Below are positions 34,145 to 42,227 of a DNA stretch of 45,583 nt, piece by piece. Numbering within the stretch: position 1 is the first letter of the stretch; each line of letters starts with the position of its first letter. Below the pieces are notes generated by a model that had not been told where the DNA came from, did not search any database, and worked only from the letters and a program-made list of their open reading frames with translations. Source of the stretch: JANOAR01 sp031411235 (GTDB lineage: Bacteria > Verrucomicrobiota > Verrucomicrobiia > Verrucomicrobiales > Verrucomicrobiaceae); assembly GCA_031411235.1 (NCBI GenBank), contig JANOAR010000130.1, positions 1 through 45,583 on the forward strand, in the 5' to 3' direction. Made by a program: the position numbers and the translations under genes.

Positions 34145-34261
34145 TCAGCGGGGGCCCGCCATTGCACCGCAGAGAATGGTCAGGCGAACCCGACCTACAT
34201 CCACTTTCACCGCGCCGCTGGGAGCGGTGTAGATGAGGAACTGGTCGGGGTGAGCATGGAA
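34145..34261 (-). pseudogene. N-terminal remnant of a RhuM-like protein
   Basis: Immediately behind the PaeR7I-like endonuclease stop, an open frame without its own start reads HAHPDQFLIYTAPSGAVKVD and ends 19 codons later at a stop (34145-34147). The text QFLIYTAP.GAVKVDV resembles the first residues of RhuM-family proteins often found in defence and mobile islands; the remaining protein, including the TVWLTQ segment, is missing. Inferred from a short match. Confidence 0.4.
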
Positions 34262-34265
34262 TGAT

Positions 34266-35000
34266 TCAGCGAGCCGCTGCCGCCGCGATGTGTCCTGCGA
34301 AGGTGGTCACGAAGTTGCTCAAGCTGGTCATGTCGTCAAAGCTCGTGAACGCTCCGTCTTTGACGGCGGTGCGCGGTGAGGCCAGTGTGGTGGCGGCGGT
34401 GTAGAGCTGCTCTTGGACGAGGCGCTTGCAGAGAATGTGGTAGCGCTTGATGTAGGATGCGTCGCGGAAGTCTGGAAAGACGGGGTAGTGAGGCGATGCG
34501 TCACGAACAGGACTTCGCGAGCCTTCGGCATCCTCGACGAGCATTACCCAACCAAGAAACGGGCGAGGGATGTCGCCGAGCGCGCCCTCGCGATAGGCCG
34601 TCCAGAAATCGTGAGCTGTGCCGATGGACTCTTCGGCGCGGTTGTTGAAATTGTTCCCGAACGACGGGCCAACTTGAGACTTGAACTCCAGCGCTGCGAT
34701 GAGCGTGCCGCGATCAATGATGAGCATGTCCCATAGCTTGGTGGGACGGAAGTAGCCGGGCAGCGTGAGCGCTTTGCGCACGAGATGGATCTCCGCAGAC
34801 TTGAGTCCGTTGGCATGAACGAGATCGTGAACCAAGCGAATGAATCCATCCATGTTCTTGCCGGACGTGACGGCGGCGCGCTCACCTTGATCGGCTTTCC
34901 CAGAAGCCGCCTGCTTCTTGACTGCATCGCGACGCCCAGTCCAGAACGTCTTCACGGCTGTCTTGGTGCGAGCTTCATAGTTGGCGAGATCGAGTGGCAT
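34266..35000 (-). CDS. PaeR7I/XhoI-like type II restriction endonuclease
   Basis: 244 residues, like PaeR7I (246). Strong recall match across the chain: KTFWTGRRDAVKKQAASGK near the N-terminus, LPGYFRPTKLWDMLIID, then LEFKSQVGPSFGNNFNNR, and RYHILCKRLVQEQLYTAA near the end. The active site would be Asp91 with Glu105-Phe-Lys107. The family cuts CTCGAG. The start codon shares one base with the methylase stop (TGATG), implying translational coupling. No controller gene accompanies this pair, unlike the AccI-like system. Confidence 0.9.
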   Translation of the reverse strand: MPLDLANYEARTKTAVKTFWTGRRDAVKKQAASGKADQGERAAVTSGKNMDGFIRLVHDLVHANGLKSAEIHLVRKALTLPGYFRPTKLWDMLIIDRGTLIAALEFKSQVGPSFGNNFNNRAEESIGTAHDFWTAYREGALGDIPRPFLGWVMLVEDAEGSRSPVRDASPHYPVFPDFRDASYIKRYHILCKRLVQEQLYTAATTLASPRTAVKDGAFTSFDDMTSLSNFVTTFAGHIAAAAAR

Positions 35001-36718
35001 CAGATCGCGGGGGTTAGGTGGGTTAACTCGTCAGCCGTCATTTCATAGATGTCGCCTGTCGCTTGCAAGATCGCTTTCGTGTCCTTTGACTCAACGGCAA
35101 CAAGCAGTTGGTGCCGAATCTTGGTGGCTAGCGAAGACCAATGGGGCAGCCGAATGCGACGCAGATACTGGGCTTGAAACCTCAAGGCACCACCATGCAT
35201 TTTGGTCGAGTAAGCACGCACGAACAAGTGAGCGATACCCGCCATTAGCACGGCTTGCAGAGCGGGTAACGGCCACTCTTTGGACAAGACGAAGTAAAGA
35301 TTGTGATGCGGGTAGAGCTTACCTTTTTCGAGCACGATGTGAGCGTCACCTTTGATGTCAGGGATCAATAACTTCGGCGAGTAAGCGAGCGAAGGCGTGA
35401 TGCGGTCGATGGTGCGATACCAGGAGCCGTTCGTTTTCTGCGCGCAGTGCCTTGCCTTCAAAACCTCGCCATGCTTCTCCATGTAGGCCGCGAAACGCGG
35501 GTAGCGGGCGAAGTCGGCGAGCGAGCCGTCTTCTTCAAAGGGGTTCACCACACCGAGGCCACGCCACTCGACGATGCCTTGCCGCATATCGCGCGTCATC
35601 ACCAGCGGCAGCTTGCGTTCGTCTTCCACGTCCAACTCATCCATGGGGCCAATGAAGACCTTGTCGGCTCCTGTGGCCACTCCGATGCCGACGGAGCATC
35701 CCGTTTCCTCCAACGTCGGAAACTGCGCCTCCAATCGACGCACGAGTGCAAGCGAAGGTTGCGCATCGGCCTCAAGCAACCACGGCTCGGAGCCTCTCGC
35801 GATGCAGGGCATCTCGACGACCGTGCCATTGAAATTCTTGGGAGCGCCAACGAGTCGCGAGCACAATCCATTAAGCGCCACCGCCGAAACCTCGGGCCGG
35901 TGTGCCATGCGTGACCGCCCGTAGGCACCACGCCCAATGACGGTGATCGCCGGATAAGCGATCACCTCACTCTGGAACGCCGCCGTGCCGACCATATCAA
36001 CGTAATACTTCAAGGTGAAGCCAGCCGAGATCATCTCGCGCAACGGGCCACCGTAGCGGTTCTTCATCCATCGATCCGAACAGATAAAACCAAGCAAGCC
36101 ATCGTCGGAGAGAAGACGCAGTGATTGCTCGATGAATGGCACATACAAATCGGCGCGATCATAGAGCGTGGTGTAGCGCTTGCGATACTCGGCGAGCATC
36201 GGAGCCGCGATCATCTCTTGCCGGACGTAAGGCGGATTGCCGACGACGACATCGAATCTCGCAGCGAATGGCTCCAACAGAAAGTCGCCATTGATCAACC
36301 ATTTGTTTGTGAGCATCGCTGCATCGGCTTTGGAGATGTCTGCATCTGTCAGCAGCTTGATAACACTCAGTTTAGTTGACTCGAAGGTGCCGCGATGAAG
36401 TTCCACCGCACGCACGGCATTGACGAGATCCTTCGCTGATTTTTGATCACGCTTTGCAGCTTCCAGCAAACGAGCCGATGCAGGAATCAGAAAGTCTCCA
36501 GAGCCGAACGAAGGCTCCAAAAGCCGCTTCTGCCAGAGGGGTTTGTCAGCGGTGTATCCGGCGAGGTCGAGAATGAAGTTTACTACCTCAGGGCGTGTAT
36601 AAACAACCCCTCGCTCGCCGTCGCCACTGGTCTTCATCCGCTCGACCTCGACGCCCAGGAAAACCTGTGGGGCAAAGAGTTCAGGCATGGCCAGATCGGA
36701 TGACGAGATTCGTGACAT
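35000..36718 (-). CDS. N6-adenine DNA methyltransferase of the PaeR7I-like system
   Basis: 572 residues from ATG 36718. VVYTRPEVVNFIL and LLEPSFGSGDFLIPA (motif I) lie in the first 90 residues and the catalytic VVGNPPYV (Asn161) follows, giving the gamma-class order. The C-terminal half has the TaqI-like specificity part (about 290-550), ending GGALRFQAQYLRRIRLPHW. It protects the site cut by the downstream endonuclease. Start choice is open: a perfect TATAAT overlaps the 36718 ATG (36722-36717), so if that is the -10 box, translation must begin at the in-frame ATG at 36688 (MPELFAPQVF). Confidence 0.9.
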   Translation of the reverse strand: MSRISSSDLAMPELFAPQVFLGVEVERMKTSGDGERGVVYTRPEVVNFILDLAGYTADKPLWQKRLLEPSFGSGDFLIPASARLLEAAKRDQKSAKDLVNAVRAVELHRGTFESTKLSVIKLLTDADISKADAAMLTNKWLINGDFLLEPFAARFDVVVGNPPYVRQEMIAAPMLAEYRKRYTTLYDRADLYVPFIEQSLRLLSDDGLLGFICSDRWMKNRYGGPLREMISAGFTLKYYVDMVGTAAFQSEVIAYPAITVIGRGAYGRSRMAHRPEVSAVALNGLCSRLVGAPKNFNGTVVEMPCIARGSEPWLLEADAQPSLALVRRLEAQFPTLEETGCSVGIGVATGADKVFIGPMDELDVEDERKLPLVMTRDMRQGIVEWRGLGVVNPFEEDGSLADFARYPRFAAYMEKHGEVLKARHCAQKTNGSWYRTIDRITPSLAYSPKLLIPDIKGDAHIVLEKGKLYPHHNLYFVLSKEWPLPALQAVLMAGIAHLFVRAYSTKMHGGALRFQAQYLRRIRLPHWSSLATKIRHQLLVAVESKDTKAILQATGDIYEMTADELTHLTPAI

Positions 36719-36793
36719 TATAAAGGCGAAGCCCCTGCTGAGAGCTGGGTTATTGGAGTCCGAAAGCACTCGGTTATCAAGGCAGGGTTTCCG

Positions 36794-38059
36794 TCACCGA
36801 GATGGAGCCTTCAACTCTTTGGTCTGCATCGTGCCGAGGGTCTTCATCATCGTGACGTTGCCAGCATTGAAGAGATGCACGCCATCGGCTCCGGCGGCAT
36901 ACCAGCGATCGGCGCGGGTGCGATGTTGCTCAGGGGTGAGGCTGCCGCGCTCAGGTGGCTGCATCTTGCCTGCGGCGATGAGCTTGTCTTCCGCAGCGGT
37001 GGTATCGTGGCCACTGGTGATACCTTCCTCTCCAAACAACACGGCGCAGCCAGTGCGGTGGCCCATGGCGACGAAGGGCGCGATGTCGAACTCATAACCG
37101 CCGAGCGAGTGCTGCGCGACGACGAGGTAATCGAGCAGGCCGAGCTTTGTCCAAGCATCGACATCGCAGCCGAGAGCGTTGTATTCGCGATGGTCGATGC
37201 GGGCGGCGAGGCCGAGGTGGCGATGCTTCTTGGCCCCGGCTTCATCGAGCATCTGGCGGATCTCGCGGAGGAAGTCGGTCATCACATTGGCGCGCAGTTG
37301 CAGCCAGCGTGGCTCATCGGCAGGCAGCGTGCGCGGGTCGGTGCCATACTGTTTTTGGAAGGCTTCGATGAGCGGCGCGTCGTAGCCGAAGAAGGGCGGG
37401 TGGCGCAGGAAGTCGAGGTGGATGCCGTCGATGTCGCGCTCGGCGGCTTCGCGCAGAATGCCTAGCTTGAAGGCGCGCACTTCAGGATGTGCATACGAAA
37501 GCGGGATGCGCTGTTCACCCTTTGGCCCACGGATGCGCAGCTCGGGATGGGTGCGCCAGAAGTCGCTGTTCAGCATGTCCGAGATCTCTGGTGGCACGGT
37601 GCCATAGTCGCCATTCATGCGCATGGAGGCGTAGCAGAGCAGCCCGGCTTCGTGGCAGCCCTGGGCTATGGTTTGCAAGCTATCCACCTTCTCATCGACA
37701 AGACGGCGCAGGGTCTCGACGGCGAACTGATCCCCGCGTCGGCCATACTCGGTCAAGCCGCTGCCCACGAGTTCAGAGGTCTTGCAGGGGAAGTTGGTGC
37801 GACTGCCCGAAGTGATGCACCACTCCAGCACCGCCACCTGCGTGTCTTTGAAGACGGAGCCCTGCTTGCGCAAGTCCGCCGCCGTCTTGTAGCGCCCGCT
37901 GTAGAAGTTGCTGAAGCCGTCGTCATTGACGATGAGCAGCTTGTCGCCGTTGCGCGGTTTGGGTGGTTCGGCGGCTGGGGATGACACCACAGCTGCGAAG
38001 CCGCAAAGCGAAACACGATGGACGCAGAGGATGATGAGAGCAGTGAGGATGGGCTTCAT
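36794..38059 (-). CDS. secreted glycosidase-like TIM-barrel protein
   Basis: 421 residues with an N-terminal signal peptide (hydrophobic 4-27, SSPAAEPP after it). The mature part reads like the GHL/family 10-type barrel proteins of Verrucomicrobia: LLIVNDDGFSNFYSG, GLLCYASMRMNGDYG, IDGIHLDFLRHPPFF, LGLAARIDHREYNALG, DYLVVAQHS and AGADGVHLFNAGNVTMM. Asp/Glu residues on strand ends fit a glycosidase, but catalytic residues and substrate are unproven. It lies downstream of, and is transcribed with, the second ceramidase-like gene (19 bp gap). Confidence 0.68.
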   Translation of the reverse strand: MKPILTALIILCVHRVSLCGFAAVVSSPAAEPPKPRNGDKLLIVNDDGFSNFYSGRYKTAADLRKQGSVFKDTQVAVLEWCITSGSRTNFPCKTSELVGSGLTEYGRRGDQFAVETLRRLVDEKVDSLQTIAQGCHEAGLLCYASMRMNGDYGTVPPEISDMLNSDFWRTHPELRIRGPKGEQRIPLSYAHPEVRAFKLGILREAAERDIDGIHLDFLRHPPFFGYDAPLIEAFQKQYGTDPRTLPADEPRWLQLRANVMTDFLREIRQMLDEAGAKKHRHLGLAARIDHREYNALGCDVDAWTKLGLLDYLVVAQHSLGGYEFDIAPFVAMGHRTGCAVLFGEEGITSGHDTTAAEDKLIAAGKMQPPERGSLTPEQHRTRADRWYAAGADGVHLFNAGNVTMMKTLGTMQTKELKAPSR

Positions 38060-38078
38060 GATAGCAGGCGGAGCAAGG

Positions 38079-39500
38079 TCACTCGGCCTTCTTCAATTCA
38101 GCGAGCATCTCCATGAGATTCTTCGTGAGAATCACCGAGGTATCCTCCTGCACCACATTGGTGCCGAGCCAGGTTTCATAGCCGCCGAGTTGGTGCTGCT
38201 CCGGCGTGGGCAAGTAACCATGCCGACCATTGGCGAGGCCGATGACCATGGTTTGCGGGAAGGGGCTGCGCTTCTTCAAATCGAGGCCAGTCTCGGCAAA
38301 GGTCTCGAATGGGATGCAGCACACGGCGAGGTCGCCGATGCGGATGGCTTGCAGTTGCACGGTGATGGTGTCCTCGGGGCGCTCAGCGGCACCGATGACG
38401 CTGCCTGCATAGTTCTTCGCGAGGCGCGGCAGCTTCTCGACAGCGTCCTTGTCCTTGATCGCGAGGATGGCCTTGGCTTCGGCGATGTCTTGCGCACTGG
38501 GCTTGCGATACTTCAGCGTGATCTCGCGCTGCATCATGCCAAGCGTGACATCGCTGCGATGCTTCTCGATCTTCTGCCGTGCAGTCCAAGCGGTGTCAGC
38601 GGCTTTGCCAGCGACGAGGCGGATTTGCTCGAAGGGCTCGCGCGGCGGGCGCACCACGCCGAAGGGGATGTTATTGATGTCGCCGGAGGTGCCGTTGGAC
38701 ATCATAGCGACGAAGTTCTCATCGCCATGCACGCGCGATGGCATTAGGCGCGCGAACTCGCCGTAGTAGTCGGCCGACACCTGCCCGCCGGGTGCGCCGC
38801 CAACATAGTGCAGCGAGTAGTTGGCGAACAACGCGAGCGGCTTCCGCTTCGCATCCTGCACGGAGATGATGGTGATGTCGGGATCAGTCGGCCCGGCGGG
38901 ATGGTCGATGACATCGAGGCTCGTGCCGGGGTTCATCTTCACCTTGTCCATGCGGCCAAAGGGATTGAGCGGCATCTTGCCGGGCTTGAGGAACCAGCGG
39001 CGGTTGAAGACTTCATCCGGCAGCGGATGCGAGGCCGCACCGATGGCAGCGGGACGCAGCGCGGCATGTGCCTTGATGATCGACTGCGACACACCATCCA
39101 CGAACAGGTTCCAGTAAGCCGCCGCCTGCTCGCTGCGCGTGTTCAACGACGCGCCGCTGTGCGTGTGGGTGGAACTGATGAGCATCTTGTCCATCGGGAT
39201 ACCCGTTGCTTTGGAGGCAATGCCCTTTGCTTCGTTAAGAGCATCAGGCCCCGCACCGAGGTTATCCACGACCACCATCGCCAGGGTTGTCGCGCCGTCA
39301 TCCAGCACCATGGCTCGGGCATTCAGCGGGTCATGCGCACTATCGGCCATGTTGGCGCTGTGGCCGCCAGGCATGTTCATCGGGAACTGCTTTGGCGTGA
39401 TGTCCACGGCGGCGGCTCCGACGCGGAGAGCAGGTTTATCGGCAGCATGGAGCAGCGCTGCGGTGGAGAAGAGGCAAATGGTGAGCAGGAGAAGTTTCAT
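38079..39500 (-). CDS. secreted neutral/alkaline ceramidase-like protein (second copy)
   Basis: 473 residues from ATG 39500, with signal peptide MKLLLLTICLFSTAALLHA. The mature protein opens RVGAAAVDITPKQFPMNMPG, a typical ceramidase-type N-terminus. ISSTHTHSGASL carries the zinc-binding histidines and ANYSLHYVGG, MMSNGTSGDINN, QAIRIGDLAVCCIPFETFAE follow. The HTHSG motif is better conserved than in the copy at 32737-34125, so this one is the better enzyme candidate. It may hydrolyse ceramide-like lipids or other amides outside the cytoplasm; the substrate is unknown. It heads a probable operon with the barrel protein. Confidence 0.8.
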   Translation of the reverse strand: MKLLLLTICLFSTAALLHAADKPALRVGAAAVDITPKQFPMNMPGGHSANMADSAHDPLNARAMVLDDGATTLAMVVVDNLGAGPDALNEAKGIASKATGIPMDKMLISSTHTHSGASLNTRSEQAAAYWNLFVDGVSQSIIKAHAALRPAAIGAASHPLPDEVFNRRWFLKPGKMPLNPFGRMDKVKMNPGTSLDVIDHPAGPTDPDITIISVQDAKRKPLALFANYSLHYVGGAPGGQVSADYYGEFARLMPSRVHGDENFVAMMSNGTSGDINNIPFGVVRPPREPFEQIRLVAGKAADTAWTARQKIEKHRSDVTLGMMQREITLKYRKPSAQDIAEAKAILAIKDKDAVEKLPRLAKNYAGSVIGAAERPEDTITVQLQAIRIGDLAVCCIPFETFAETGLDLKKRSPFPQTMVIGLANGRHGYLPTPEQHQLGGYETWLGTNVVQEDTSVILTKNLMEMLAELKKAE

Positions 39501-39585
39501 GGAAGCAGGGCAGCACTGCAAAAATAAGTGATCGCAGTGAGCGGAGGACAAACGCACAGCGGCGCTCTCATCTACCTCTCTTGCT

Positions 39586-40887
39586 CTATTTCCCCACGCG
39601 ATACAGCGCCTTGTCGGTGCGCAGATACAGGGCGCTGCCGATGGCGATGGGGCTGGCCATGAGGCTGCCGTCGAGGGTATTCTGCGCTTCGATTTTGAAC
39701 TCTTTGTTCGCGGGCACTACGGTGGTCACGCCTTCGCGGCTGGAGATGTAGAGCCTGCCCTCGGCGACGATGATGGAGGCGCTGAATTTGCCGCCGAGGC
39801 GCTCGCGATAAACGGCCTCGCCCGTGGCGGCATCCACGCAGGAGAGAATGCCGCCATCATCGACATAAAACAGCAGGCCGTTGGCGAGCACGGGCGAGGA
39901 CATCTTGGGCGCGTTCTTGTTGTTGCGCCATGCGATCTCGGGCGTCGCCACGCCTTTGTGTTTCAGCGCGATGACCTGGGATTTGCCGAAGGCGGTGCTG
40001 AAGTAAATGCGCTCGCCATCGGCCACGGGGCAGGTGGACATGCTGAAGCCCAGCTCGCCATAGGGCAGCTTCCACAATTCCTTGCCGGTGGCGGGCGTGT
40101 AGCCATAGACCCAGTTGGCGGCGCTGCTAACGACGACGGGCTGGCCGTTGATGGGCACGATGAGCGGTGTGCCGTAGGCCTTGCGCTGCTGGGGGCGCGG
40201 ATCCATTTCACCGCTGCGCGGGGTCTGCCACGCGACCTTGCCAGTGGCCTTGTCGAAGGCGGCGATGAATTGCTGATCGCTGCCATCGAAGTGGACGATG
40301 AGCCAGTTCTTCCACAGCACAGGCGTGCTGCCGGGGCCGTTCTCGTGCATGACGTGGAGTTCTTCGTTCTTCCACAGCACCTGCAATGTTTTGGTGTCGA
40401 GACAGACCGTTCCAAAGCTGCCAAAGTGCGCATACAGCCTGCCGTCCTTGATGATGGGGCTGGGCGACGCGTAGCTGTTGAGCTGGTGCGCCCACTGCGG
40501 CTCGGCCACTTTGAGCAGCTCGACGTTGTGCAAAATTCTGCCCGTGACGGGGTCGAGGCACAGGGCGCGTAGGCTTGCGGAATCAAGCACGGTGACGGGT
40601 TGGTCGCCGGTGTTGCTCTTGGTGCGACGTGCGACATCGGCGGGTGCGGCAGTTTTTTCCACGGCGGTGGTCAGCCAAATCTGCTCGCCCCAGATCACAG
40701 GCGTAGAGTGGCCACGACCAGGGAGAGGCGTCTTCCACGCGATGCCGCTAGTCTCGCTCCAAGTCGTGGGCAGGCCCTTGGCTGTGCTGCTGCCTTGTCC
40801 ACCCGTGCCGCGCCACTCGGGCCAGTTTTCAGCGCAGACATGGCTGGTGATGAAAGTGAGCGCGAGGAGGAGAGGACGGGAGTTCAT
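39586..40887 (-). CDS. secreted PQQ-like beta-propeller protein
   Basis: 433 residues with signal peptide (MNSRPLLLALTFITSHVCA). NWPEWRGTGGQGSS opens the mature chain, a hallmark of the Planctomycetes/Verrucomicrobia outer-membrane-BamB-like propellers. Repeats of 40-50 residues follow, with strands such as GRLYAHFGSFGTVCLDTKT, KVLWKN-type text, DKATGKVAWQTPRSG, YGYTPATGKELWKLPYG, LLFYVDDGGILSCVDAATGEAVY. PQQ-dehydrogenase catalytic residues are not evident, so it is probably a scaffold or binding protein. Substrate or partner unknown. Confidence 0.85.
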   Translation of the reverse strand: MNSRPLLLALTFITSHVCAENWPEWRGTGGQGSSTAKGLPTTWSETSGIAWKTPLPGRGHSTPVIWGEQIWLTTAVEKTAAPADVARRTKSNTGDQPVTVLDSASLRALCLDPVTGRILHNVELLKVAEPQWAHQLNSYASPSPIIKDGRLYAHFGSFGTVCLDTKTLQVLWKNEELHVMHENGPGSTPVLWKNWLIVHFDGSDQQFIAAFDKATGKVAWQTPRSGEMDPRPQQRKAYGTPLIVPINGQPVVVSSAANWVYGYTPATGKELWKLPYGELGFSMSTCPVADGERIYFSTAFGKSQVIALKHKGVATPEIAWRNNKNAPKMSSPVLANGLLFYVDDGGILSCVDAATGEAVYRERLGGKFSASIIVAEGRLYISSREGVTTVVPANKEFKIEAQNTLDGSLMASPIAIGSALYLRTDKALYRVGK

Positions 40888-40935
40888 GCGGGGGATGATG
40901 TGAGCGAGTGGATAAGATGCGGAACAAAAAATGTC

Positions 40936-41820
40936 TCAAGGCATGGTGGGCGACAGACGCTCGTCAATGAGATCGCGGCCTTTTTCGTTGTAGGCGAGCA
41001 GTTCGCCAAACAACTCCATGTCAGTGCGGATGCGATTCGTCTCCGGTTCGTAGCGGGCGAGGGTGTAGCCGCGTGTGCGGAGATGCGTGAAGATGTCCTC
41101 TGCTTGCAGGCCGTAGTTGAGGAGGCTGTTATTCATCTCAAAGAGAATGACAGGCACGCGACCTGCGCTCACAGCGGCTTCGGCTCCTCGTAGGACTTCG
41201 AGTTCAAAGCCCTCTACGTCGATCTTCATCAGCGCGATTTCGCCGCCGGGGTCGATGGCTTCAAAACGAACGGCGGGCACACGCAACGTCGTGGTGCTCG
41301 CAGCCTCACCGACGAGCGCATGGGCTAGCGCGTCGGCATCGTTGAAGGCCAGTTCGCCAGCCTCGGCGGCGAGGGCGCAGGCAGCGAGGGTGACATTCGC
41401 GGGGTTGCCATTGAGCTGCAAATTTTCGCGCAGCAGCCTGCCATTCACGGGGCTGGGCTCCACGGCGAGCACGTTGCCTGTGCGACCGACGAGCTGCGAG
41501 CCGAGCAGGGTGTAGAGGCCGATATTTGCGCCCACATCGACGAAGGTATCGCCGGGCATCAAGTAGCCCGCGATGAAGCGCGACACCTCGGCATCGAACC
41601 ACTCCGAGCGCTGGATGACATGCAGCGCGATGATGCCTTCGGGCTGGCAGCGCAGGCGCATTTGATCGAACACACGCAGCGTCCACGGGCGGCGCAGCGT
41701 GTGCTTGTTGAGCAGCCAGCCGAGGCTGCGCAGCAAGGCACGCACTCGATGCCCACGGTTGCCCGGTGCCTGCCAGATGCGGGCGACAAGAGCGAGGTAG
41801 TTTTGCAGTTGAGTGAGCAT
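40936..41820 (-). CDS. FkbM-family SAM-dependent methyltransferase
   Basis: 294 residues. Motif I is GDTFVDVGANIGLYTLLGS (about 90-108), followed by VLAVEPSPVNGRLLRENLQLNG and the family-specific ALMKIDVEGFELEVLRGAE near 195-213. FkbM proteins O-methylate sugars or small molecules; the acceptor here is unknown. It follows moaE by 11 bases, and is the last gene of the hydrolase-moaE-fkbM run. No signal peptide. Confidence 0.9.
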   Translation of the reverse strand: MLTQLQNYLALVARIWQAPGNRGHRVRALLRSLGWLLNKHTLRRPWTLRVFDQMRLRCQPEGIIALHVIQRSEWFDAEVSRFIAGYLMPGDTFVDVGANIGLYTLLGSQLVGRTGNVLAVEPSPVNGRLLRENLQLNGNPANVTLAACALAAEAGELAFNDADALAHALVGEAASTTTLRVPAVRFEAIDPGGEIALMKIDVEGFELEVLRGAEAAVSAGRVPVILFEMNNSLLNYGLQAEDIFTHLRTRGYTLARYEPETNRIRTDMELFGELLAYNEKGRDLIDERLSPTMP

Positions 41821-41831
41821 GGAATGGAAAA

Positions 41832-42218
41832 TTAAGCTGCGAGCACAATGCGTTTCCAGATGGGCACAGTGGTCTTGATTTCCTTCAAGTACCAGCGGCA
41901 GAGATCAAAGGCTTGCGCACTGTGTTTCGTCCACACACGGATGAGGATGGACGGCTCGCATACGGCGACGAAGCCGAGGCGATGCTGGATGAAAACGCGA
42001 TGCTCGCCGTGCTCGGCCAGCGCCTGATCAGTCACCTCGCGCAGCATTTTCTCCGCCATGGGCAGATAGGCGGTGTAGTCGATGCCTGCGATGGGTGAGC
42101 CCTCTTCACTGCCGCGCACCGCGCCGAGGAACTGCGCCTCGGCACCCTCTTCGCTGGCGAAGTCGAGGCTGGAGAAGGTGATGGGCTCGGTGGAAAGGAT
42201 GAACGGGGGCGGCGGCAT
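41832..42218 (-). CDS. moaE: molybdopterin synthase catalytic subunit MoaE
   Basis: 128 residues, shorter than the usual about 150 of E. coli MoaE. Motifs match: AQFLGAVRGSEEGSPIAGIDY, PMAEKMLREV, HRLGFVAVCEPSILIRVWT and KEIKTTVPIWKRI (catalytic lysines). MoaE with MoaD converts cyclic pyranopterin monophosphate into molybdopterin. MoaD is not in the window, and the neighbours are unrelated, so this is an isolated or compact copy. It lies 9 bases after the CocE-like stop. Confidence 0.88.
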   Translation of the reverse strand: MPPPPFILSTEPITFSSLDFASEEGAEAQFLGAVRGSEEGSPIAGIDYTAYLPMAEKMLREVTDQALAEHGEHRVFIQHRLGFVAVCEPSILIRVWTKHSAQAFDLCRWYLKEIKTTVPIWKRIVLAA

Positions 42219-42227
42219 GGCGACATG

